Shown: piece by piece, positions 57,395-64,000 of the stretch
How the letters are laid out: each line of letters starts with the position of its first letter
Numbering within the stretch: position 1 is the stretch's first letter
Assembly: GCA_012033595.1 (NCBI GenBank)
Contig: JAAUQL010000004.1
Coordinates: 36,818 to 100,817 of the forward strand
Length of the DNA stretch: 64,000 nt
Origin: Cyclobacteriaceae bacterium
GTDB taxonomy: Bacteria > Bacteroidota > Bacteroidia > Cytophagales > Cyclobacteriaceae
Direction: 5' to 3'
Program-made: the position numbers and the translations under genes
The notes under the pieces: model-generated
The model's input: only the letters and a program-made list of their open reading frames with translations
The model's database searches: none
What the model was told of the DNA's origin: nothing

Positions 57395-58642
57395 TTATTC
57401 TTCTCTTAGTGCGACTATAGGATTGACTTTGGCAGCTTTTTTGGCCGGGAAATACCCCGCCAGGGCACCGGCCACTACCAGCAGCATGGTGGCCAACACG
57501 GCTGTCATCAGGTCAATATCCGGATCTTTGAAGTATGGCGCATCGATGTTGAAATTGATCATGGCCCATTTTATGCCTTCTATCACACCTATGCCGCTCA
57601 CCAGACCAATGTAGCCTGCGGTGACAGTAATGAGTATAGACTCTTGTAGAAATAAGCCAACAATAGATCCGGGCGTAGCTCCAATGGCCTTACGCACACC
57701 AATTTCGCGCGTGCGATCTCTGATGATGATGAGCATAATATTGCTCACACCTACTATACCGGCAATGATCGTAAACACCCCAATGACCCAGAGGAACAAT
57801 TTGATGCCAAGGAACAAATTGACAAAACGCTGGAAATTTTCGACATTATTCCAAATGAATAATGCCCGGGTGTCCTGAGGGTCGAACTGGTATTTGGTGG
57901 CCAGGAACTCGCGGGTGTTATCCACAATATCTTTGCTTTCTTTCACCGTGGCATCGCCGACGGTGTACATGATGGTGTGAAGCTGGTTTTTGGCATTGTA
58001 AGCCAACTGAGCGGTGGTCAGGGGAATGAAAATCCGCTCTATTTCTCCTTCTCCACCTTTATCGGCATATATGCCGACTACCAGATACTGAATTCCCCGT
58101 ACGTTGATCCATTTGCCAATGGGATCTTCATTTTCTGCAAAAAGCCCGGTGGCCACTTTTTGGCCAATCACCGCCACTTTGCGGCGTTCTTCCATATCAA
58201 GCTTGTTGATGTATCTCCCTTTGGCCGGATTTTGATTTTCGACGTACATCATTTCCGGGGTAATACCCAGCACGTTGTACGACGAATATTTGTCTTTGTA
58301 CCTGATGGTAAACTCGCCATAGCAGTAAAAACGGGCAGCGGCGTGTTCTATGCCCGACACCTTATCGGGGAGCACCTCATAATCTTCGGTCTTTAAGGTA
58401 ATATTCCTGCCGGGTTTCATGCCCTTGTAGGGTAAGCTGGTTTGGCTGGGATGTACCCATATGCTATTCACGGCATCTTCTTTAAAGTCATTCTCGACGC
58501 CGTGTTGCATGCCTGCGCCAAAGCCCAGCAGTATCATGAGCATAAATATGCCCCATGCCACGCTAAATGCCGTGAGAAAAGTCCGCAATTTGTTTTTGCG
58601 GATGGTAAAGAATATTTCCTGCCATTTGTCTAGGTCAAACAT
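57395..58642 (-). CDS. ABC transporter permease, MacB type (first)
   Basis: The protein is 415 aa with the same plan as its neighbour: KNKLRTFLTAFSVAWGIFML helix, periplasmic MacB core, and a C-terminal FtsX domain with GVSNIMLIIIRDRTREIGVR and KAIGATPGSI. It lies 15 bases after the ATPase gene in the direction of transcription. The 150-base gap to the second permease contains no gene. The pair is likely to export peptides, lipids or antimicrobials, and the substrate cannot be told from sequence. Confidence 0.9.
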   Translation of the reverse strand: MFDLDKWQEIFFTIRKNKLRTFLTAFSVAWGIFMLMILLGFGAGMQHGVENDFKEDAVNSIWVHPSQTSLPYKGMKPGRNITLKTEDYEVLPDKVSGIEHAAARFYCYGEFTIRYKDKYSSYNVLGITPEMMYVENQNPAKGRYINKLDMEERRKVAVIGQKVATGLFAENEDPIGKWINVRGIQYLVVGIYADKGGEGEIERIFIPLTTAQLAYNAKNQLHTIMYTVGDATVKESKDIVDNTREFLATKYQFDPQDTRALFIWNNVENFQRFVNLFLGIKLFLWVIGVFTIIAGIVGVSNIMLIIIRDRTREIGVRKAIGATPGSIVGLFLQESILITVTAGYIGLVSGIGVIEGIKWAMINFNIDAPYFKDPDIDLMTAVLATMLLVVAGALAGYFPAKKAAKVNPIVALREE

Positions 58643-58657
58643 ATCTTTGCATTATGA

Positions 58658-59323
58658 TTATTGGCTGACAATACACCCATCCTTGAGGTGGATGACCCGG
58701 TCGGTTAGGCGCGAAATGTCATTCTCATGGGTGACGATCAGCACGGTCATTCCTTTTTTGTTCACTTCTTTGAATATTTCCATCACCTCCATGGAGGTTT
58801 TTGAGTCGAGCGCTCCGGTAGGTTCATCGGCCAATATGATCTTAGGATTAGAAATCAGCGATCTGGCTATGGCTACACGCTGTTTTTGTCCGCCCGACAT
58901 TTCGGAGGGCATATGCTCTGCCCATTCCCGCAGACCCACCTTGTCGAGATATTCCAATGCTTTCAGGTTGCGCTTTTTCCTGCTTACCTTTTGGTAGTAC
59001 AGCGGAAGGGCGACATTTTCCATGGCGTTTTTAAATGACAACAAGTTGAAAGACTGGAAAACAAAACCGATAAACTGGTTGCGGTAGTAGGCTGCTTTTT
59101 TTTCTGTCAGGTTTCTGATAAGGGTGTTGTCGAGCGTGTAAGTGCCCGATTCATAATCATCCAAAATTCCCAGCAGGTTGAGCAAAGTTGATTTTCCCGA
59201 CCCTGAAGATCCCATAATGGACACCAATTCACCCGCACCGATTTCCAGATTGATTTGTTTTAAAACTTCCAGTTTATGGTTTCCAACGGTGTAAGATTTT
59301 GTAATGCCTTTGAGTGATATCAT
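58658..59323 (-). CDS. ABC transporter ATP-binding protein, MacB/LolD type
   Basis: The protein is 221 aa. It has Walker A SIMGSSGSGKSTLLNLLG, the Q-loop QSFNLLSFKNAMENVALPLY, the signature MSGGQKQRVAIARSL, Walker B ILADEPTGALDS and the H-loop IVTHEND, all intact. It is the first gene of the efflux operon and powers the two permeases. The 389 bases between its start and the outer-membrane protein gene at 59713 contain only a possible promoter. Confidence 0.93.
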   Translation of the reverse strand: MISLKGITKSYTVGNHKLEVLKQINLEIGAGELVSIMGSSGSGKSTLLNLLGILDDYESGTYTLDNTLIRNLTEKKAAYYRNQFIGFVFQSFNLLSFKNAMENVALPLYYQKVSRKKRNLKALEYLDKVGLREWAEHMPSEMSGGQKQRVAIARSLISNPKIILADEPTGALDSKTSMEVMEIFKEVNKKGMTVLIVTHENDISRLTDRVIHLKDGCIVSQ

Positions 59324-59680
59324 TTGTCGAAGTTAAAAAACAGCCTGTGAAAAATAACAATCATGCCAAAGATAAAAACCTTATGCTGAAATGAACTGGA
59401 TAGGATTTGAACCTTGGGGCCAATAAATTTATGTACGATATCGAACGCGGCAGGAGCGCAAATCGAACGGATCGTCCATAGCCTGCCAAGGATCAGCAAG
59501 CTGGCAATACTCACGCCATACCAATTTGTAGTCTTTTAAAGGTCGAACCATGAAGATACGCCCTGTTCTCATTCATCAATTTGGGCTTGACTGGTAGCAT
59601 ATTGCAGCACTGCATGTCGGATAATTGTTTATTTGTACCATTTTTAAAACTTAACAATCAAATTATTCTTTAAACGTTCC

Positions 59681-59688
59681 TACTTTTG
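59681..59688 (+). promoter_or_regulatory. Possible -7 element (TACTTTTG) before the outer-membrane protein gene
   Basis: TACTTTTG fits TAnnTTTG and lies 25 bases before the ATG at 59713. No TTTG stands at the usual upstream distance. The TTG start at 59686 overlaps this element, which favours ATG 59713. Confidence 0.35.
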
Positions 59689-59712
59689 ACCTTAACAGCA
59701 ACGCACATATCG

Positions 59713-60765
59713 ATGCACAAATATTTTTCTTGCGTCATCCTGATTTTTGTTTTTTTGTTGGAAGTGGAGTCTGCATTTTCTCAGACCTTCAATCCATACC
59801 AGCATGCTTACCAGGGTTGGGATGGAGATAAAATCAAAAAGGCAAGTCCTTTCAGGGCATTTTTAAATAAATTTTCAGCCAACATTTCTATTGGGTATGG
59901 TCGCACCTTTTATACCATGAAGCCCCAAAACGATGTGTTGGAAGGTGGAGCCAGCCTGGTGCTTTTGGGCGACTACACCACCGGCAGTGATACCGTGCCC
60001 GGAATAGGGATCATCAATTGGCTCAATTCGCCCGAAGTCGTCAATTCCCCGTCCGACCCTTATGCCACCAATGCGGGTCAGATACTAAATGCTGACTCAG
60101 CGGAAATAAAATATGCAGGGAGCGGCTTCAATATTCCCTTTAGGCTTAACGTCCAATTCGATATCGACCGGTTTCGGATCGGCGGTGGCATCAGTTACGA
60201 ATTGCACGGAATCAATAGGCTTAATCCCAAAGGACAGGGAACGCAAGCTTACGAGCCCAATTTCAATACCACCCCCATGTTCAGGTATTATTTTTTCCTG
60301 GGTGGCAAAGTGTACCATCTCCTGGGTTGGGACTACAATGTGGATGTAGAAATAGGAAAAGTGAAATATGGCAATCAATATAATAAATCTGCTCTAAGCA
60401 ATGGCTTGTATTTTAGCCTGGGGCTACCCTTGGAATATGAAATGTCGGAATATTTCTGGTTTTTTGTGCGACCTGCATTCGAATTCAAAAATTACGCTAT
60501 TTCCGTCAATGAAGGCATAAGCGCAACTTCATTTCAATACAAACAGCCGGCGCTCTACGTGCATGTGGGCGTGAGGATGAAGATACCTGAAATCAAGCGT
60601 TGTCCGGTAAAGTCGTGCAGAACCCAGCTCAAGCATGTCCATGGAGGGCAGGAATTCAGGGGTCAGCCATTCTTCAAAGAGCAAAACCCAAAAATAGGCG
60701 AGCTCTACCCGGAGCTGGAGATGAACAAACGAAAAAACCAGGAAAAGTCTATGCGCAAAAATTAA
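59713..60765 (+). CDS. Putative outer-membrane beta-barrel protein
   Basis: The protein is about 350 aa. A signal peptide (YFSCVILIFVFLLEVESAFS, then Q) is followed by alternating aromatic/hydrophobic strands such as ANISIGYGRTFYTM, FRLNVQFDIDRFRIGGGISY and LYFSLGLPLEYEM, which suggest a beta-barrel. A Lys/Arg-rich tail (RCPVKSCRTQLKHVHGGQEF) with two cysteines follows. I do not recognise a named family. It precedes gyrA but is probably not part of its function. Confidence 0.6.
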   Translation: MHKYFSCVILIFVFLLEVESAFSQTFNPYQHAYQGWDGDKIKKASPFRAFLNKFSANISIGYGRTFYTMKPQNDVLEGGASLVLLGDYTTGSDTVPGIGIINWLNSPEVVNSPSDPYATNAGQILNADSAEIKYAGSGFNIPFRLNVQFDIDRFRIGGGISYELHGINRLNPKGQGTQAYEPNFNTTPMFRYYFFLGGKVYHLLGWDYNVDVEIGKVKYGNQYNKSALSNGLYFSLGLPLEYEMSEYFWFFVRPAFEFKNYAISVNEGISATSFQYKQPALYVHVGVRMKIPEIKRCPVKSCRTQLKHVHGGQEFRGQPFFKEQNPKIGELYPELEMNKRKNQEKSMRKN

Positions 60766-60905
60766 ATCTATAGGCTCCCCAACGAGGTTTTTAGATACTT
60801 TTTTGATTGTCCGCTTTCTGGCCTGAAAATTGTTTTCAATCATAACAGTATCATAATTTTTGATTAAATTGCGCCGAATTTTTTTAAGGAGTTGAAAACA
60901 TATTT

Positions 60906-63422
60906 ATGGTAGAAGGATCGCAAGAAAACATAATCCCTATTAATATTGAAGATGAAATGCGTGGTGCCTACATCGATTATTCGATGTCGGTGATCGTATC
61001 CAGGGCATTGCCAGATGTAAGAGATGGACTAAAACCGGTGCATCGACGCGTTTTGTATGGCATGCTGGAATTGGGGGTTAGCTATAACCGACCTTATAAA
61101 AAATCGGCAAGGATCGTTGGTGAAGTGTTAGGTAAATACCATCCACACGGAGATACGTCGGTTTATGATACCATGGTGCGTATGGCACAGGAGTGGTCAT
61201 TGAGATATCCTTTGGTAGATGGCCAGGGAAACTTTGGCTCCATCGATGGTGACTCACCGGCGGCTATGCGATATACCGAAGCCAGGCTCAAAAGAATATC
61301 GGAGGAAATGCTCAACGATATCAATAAAAATACCGTTGATTTCCAGCCCAATTTTGATGATTCGCTCAAAGAGCCCAGCGTGCTACCCGCAGCTTTGCCC
61401 AATTTGCTGCTAAATGGTGCCTCTGGCATTGCCGTAGGTATGGCCACCAACATGCCCCCTCATAACATCAATGAAGTGGTGGATGGCATCATCGCCTATA
61501 TCGACAACAATGATATAGACATCAAGGAATTGATGAAGCATATCACTGCACCTGATTTTCCGACAGGAGGTATTATTTATGGCTACCAAGGGGTGATCAA
61601 TGCCTTTGAAACCGGTAGAGGCAGAGTAGTGATGCGAGCCAAAGCACATTTTGATCAAAGTAAAACTGGCAAAGAGCAGATCATCGTTACAGAAATCCCA
61701 TACATGGTCAATAAGGCATCGATGATAGAAAAGACCGCCGCTTTGATCAATGAAAAGAAAATAGAGGGAATTTCAGACATCAGGGACGAATCGGACAGGG
61801 ACGGCCTACGTGTGGTTTACGATTTGAAAAAGGATGCCATTCCCAATATTGTCCTCAACAATCTATTCAAATATACCCAGCTACAGTCCTCATTTGGAGT
61901 GAATAATGTGGCACTGGTGAAAGGCAGGCCTCAAACCCTCAAACTCAAAGACATGATCAGACATTTTGTCGATCACAGGCATGAGGTAGTAGTGCGAAGG
62001 ACTGAATTTGAACTACGAGAAGCCGAAAAAAGAGCACATATACTCGAAGGCTATCTTATCGCACTCGATAATCTGGATGAAGTTATCGCATTGATCAGGG
62101 CTTCTAAAGATCCGGATGAAGCCCGGGAAGGCCTGATGGTCAGATTTGCACTGAGCGAAATCCAGGCCAAAGCCATATTGGATATGCGATTGCAAAGGCT
62201 CACAGGACTCGAGAGAGATAAAATCGAGAAGGAGTATCAGGAAATCCAGGAATTGATCAAAGACCTGAAAGACATTCTCGAAAAGGTAGAGCGCCGCATG
62301 AGCATTATCAAAGAAGAACTTGCAGTGATCAAAGAAAGGTATGGCGATGAGCGTCGCACCGAAGTAGTGCACAGTGCCGATGATATCAATATCGAAGACA
62401 TCATCCCGGATGAAGAAATGGTGATTACGGTTTCGCACCAGGGTTATGTAAAACGTACACCTTTGGCCGAATTCCGAACCCAGGGACGTGGGGGCATCGG
62501 CAGCAAAGGGGCCGGTTCAAAAGATGATGACTTTACCGAGTTGCTTTTTGTGGCTACCGCACACAATCCCTTGCTCATCTTCACCAACTCCGGCAAAGTT
62601 TACTGGAAAAAAGTATATGAAGTGCCTGAAGGCAGCAAAACTGCCAAAGGACGGGCTCTTCAAAACCTGATTAGTATTGAGCCCGGTGATTCGGTACGGG
62701 CAGTGATCAACGTCAAAAGTCTGAGCGACGAAGATTACATCAACAACAATTTTATAGTGATGTGTACCGAAAAGGGCACCATCAAAAAGACCTCACTCGA
62801 AGCTTACTCAAGACCAAGGCAAAATGGCATTAACGCCATCACCATCAACGAAGGCGATCGACTACTGGAAGTAAAACTGACCAATGGCGATAACCATATC
62901 GTGATCGCTGTGGAATCTGGCCGGGCCATACATTTCCACGAATCGCAGGTGAGAGAAATGGGCCGCACAGCAGCAGGCGTCAAAGGTGTGTACCTCGATC
63001 CGGCCAGTAGTGACAAAGTGGTAGGTATGGTATGCATAGAGCGCGAAGACGCCGATCTGTTGGTGGTATCTCAAAAAGGTTTTGGCAAGCGATCGAAAGT
63101 GACCGAGTACCGCATTACCAAAAGAGGGGGTAAAGGTGTGAAAACCATGAATGTAACCGAAAAAACCGGCCATCTCGTTGCCATAAAAGAAGTGACCGAT
63201 AGCGATGACCTGATGATCATAAACAAATCGGGCATCACCATCAGGATGCAGGTAGAAGACCTGAGGGTAATGGGCAGGGCCACCCAGGGTGTGAAGCTCA
63301 TCAGATTGAATGAAAACGACGAAATTTCTTCTGTTGAAGCCATCAAGAAGTTGGAGGTGGTCGAATCGCTGCCGACAAACGAAATTGATGAGGAGCCTAA
63401 AAAAGACGATCAAACAGAATAA
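60906..63422 (+). CDS. gyrA: DNA gyrase subunit A
   Basis: The protein is 838 aa, intact. GyrA breaks and rejoins DNA for negative supercoiling, with GyrB as ATPase. The catalytic Tyr123 is in [10 protein letters not shown]. The quinolone-resistance region reads [19 protein letters not shown], with Thr84 where E. coli has Ser83 and Asp88 where it has Asp87. The coiled-coil and GyrA C-terminal beta-pinwheel follow. A GyrA-box-like KRGGKG near residue 740 supports gyrase rather than ParC. The N-terminus ([20 protein letters not shown]) is standard. gyrB is not in the window. Confidence 0.96.
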   Translation: MVEGSQENIIPINIEDEMRGAYIDYSMSVIVSRALPDVRDGLKPVHRRVLYGMLELGVSYNRPYKKSARIVGEVLGKYHPHGDTSVYDTMVRMAQEWSLRYPLVDGQGNFGSIDGDSPAAMRYTEARLKRISEEMLNDINKNTVDFQPNFDDSLKEPSVLPAALPNLLLNGASGIAVGMATNMPPHNINEVVDGIIAYIDNNDIDIKELMKHITAPDFPTGGIIYGYQGVINAFETGRGRVVMRAKAHFDQSKTGKEQIIVTEIPYMVNKASMIEKTAALINEKKIEGISDIRDESDRDGLRVVYDLKKDAIPNIVLNNLFKYTQLQSSFGVNNVALVKGRPQTLKLKDMIRHFVDHRHEVVVRRTEFELREAEKRAHILEGYLIALDNLDEVIALIRASKDPDEAREGLMVRFALSEIQAKAILDMRLQRLTGLERDKIEKEYQEIQELIKDLKDILEKVERRMSIIKEELAVIKERYGDERRTEVVHSADDINIEDIIPDEEMVITVSHQGYVKRTPLAEFRTQGRGGIGSKGAGSKDDDFTELLFVATAHNPLLIFTNSGKVYWKKVYEVPEGSKTAKGRALQNLISIEPGDSVRAVINVKSLSDEDYINNNFIVMCTEKGTIKKTSLEAYSRPRQNGINAITINEGDRLLEVKLTNGDNHIVIAVESGRAIHFHESQVREMGRTAAGVKGVYLDPASSDKVVGMVCIEREDADLLVVSQKGFGKRSKVTEYRITKRGGKGVKTMNVTEKTGHLVAIKEVTDSDDLMIINKSGITIRMQVEDLRVMGRATQGVKLIRLNENDEISSVEAIKKLEVVESLPTNEIDEEPKKDDQTE

Positions 63423-63495
63423 ATCGACGGGGATTATTTATTAATTTTCCGTCAAATTTGAATATGTAATAATTTTGAACTCAATTTTTATACAA

Positions 63496-64000
63496 ATGAA
63501 AAAGTTAATTTTTGTAATGTTGTTCATAGGCCTGGGCTCAGTCTCCTATGGTCAATACGTGCCGAAAGGCAAAACCTCCAAAGCTGAAATGGCATTATCG
63601 CAGGGAAAACTCGATATAGCCAAAGCGGAAATTGATGAAGCTTTTAAAGTAGATGATAAAGGCAAAGTAACATCATCTGCCAAAAACTGGTATACCAGAG
63701 GCCAAATTTACAAAGCCATCTTCCTGGATGACAGTACACAATACAAAGATCTCGCTGGCGAAAATGCACTTGAAGTGGCGGTAGAATCCTTCAACAAAGT
63801 TCAGGAAATGGAGAAAGAAACCTCCAGCTACGTGATTTTTTCCGGGCAGGAACTTTCACAACTATATGCGTACATAGTAAATGAAGGAGCAGAAAAATAT
63901 ATAGAAAACGAATTTGAGACTGCCTACAAGAGTTTATGACGGCCCTCAAGGTAGTGCCCGGCGATACCACCGCGCTCTTGTATGGAGGTGTTTCTGCTCA
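63496..64000 (+). CDS. TPR-type secreted protein, N-terminal part, frame broken at 63933-63935
   Basis: It has a signal peptide (MKKLIFVMLFIGLGSVSYGQ), then helical repeats (KAEMALSQGKLDIAKAEIDE, KNWYTRGQIYKAIFLDDSTQ) like tetratricopeptide units. The written frame stops at 63937-63939, but one T added to the T3 run at 63933-63935 carries it on to the window end as AYKSFMTALKVVPGDTTALL, a good TPR continuation. The C-terminal part is outside. Many Bacteroidota have such periplasmic TPR proteins with no fixed role. Confidence 0.7.

Noticed and set aside
59395..59420. tRNA on the minus strand (GGTTCAAATCC T-arm-like sequence)
   Set aside because: No acceptor partner, anticodon arm or D-arm can be found at the right distance.

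Overview
The window comes from a free-living member of the Bacteroidota, most likely the Cytophagales. The evidence is two SusC/SusD pairs driven by ECF sigma/FecR modules, a C-terminal type IX secretion sorting domain, several promoters of the TAnnTTTG type, and a tmRNA tag (GEDSYAMAA) close to the one I recall for Cytophaga hutchinsonii. The species cannot be named from the sequence.

Layout. 1-2.9 kb: the tail of a GH92 alpha-mannosidase, an SGNH esterase, a sodium/solute symporter and clpS. 3.4-7.6 kb: a same-strand run of aspartate-type aminotransferase, heptose-7-phosphate kinase, a TrkH-like K+ transporter and an Lgt-family protein. 7.8-15.9 kb: alanine dehydrogenase, a fused 2-oxoacid dehydrogenase E1, a class III aminotransferase, a two-lipoyl E2 and hslV. 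16.1-45.0 kb: a carbohydrate-use region with a GH78 alpha-L-rhamnosidase, a palindromic-repeat island around a RAYT-type Y1 transposase gene, a broken amidohydrolase, PUL 1 (ECF sigma, FecR, SusC, SusD, secreted beta-helix protein, S1 sulfatase) and PUL 2 (ECF sigma, FecR, SusC, SusD, GH88). 45.2-54.9 kb: CtlX-type hydrolase, a TetR/AarF-kinase/TPR operon, two membrane proteins, tmRNA, dnaX and a membrane protein. 54.9-59.3 kb: a MacAB-like ABC efflux operon. 59.7-64 kb: an outer-membrane protein, gyrA and the start of a TPR protein.

How the genes fit together. The PUL region encodes a cell-surface route for a rhamnose- and uronate-containing, probably sulfated polysaccharide: surface binding and uptake (SusCD), backbone attack (beta-helix protein, inferred), sulfate removal (S1 sulfatase), removal of unsaturated uronate (GH88) and rhamnose release (GH78). 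Each SusC carries an N-terminal STN domain that can signal through its neighbouring FecR to the ECF sigma factor. Ulvan-like algal polysaccharide is a reasonable candidate substrate, but this is inference.

Caution on sequence quality. Eleven single-base gaps in homopolymer runs break the frames of nine genes, and a twelfth lies at the internal dnaX A-run. In every case the run is one base shorter than needed, and adding one base restores a conserved motif or a continuous protein. Because dnaX, which should be essential, is among them, I treat these as probable consensus errors and annotate the genes at full length. The internal A-run of dnaX and the in-frame stop in the amidohydrolase are the two places where a biological explanation remains open.
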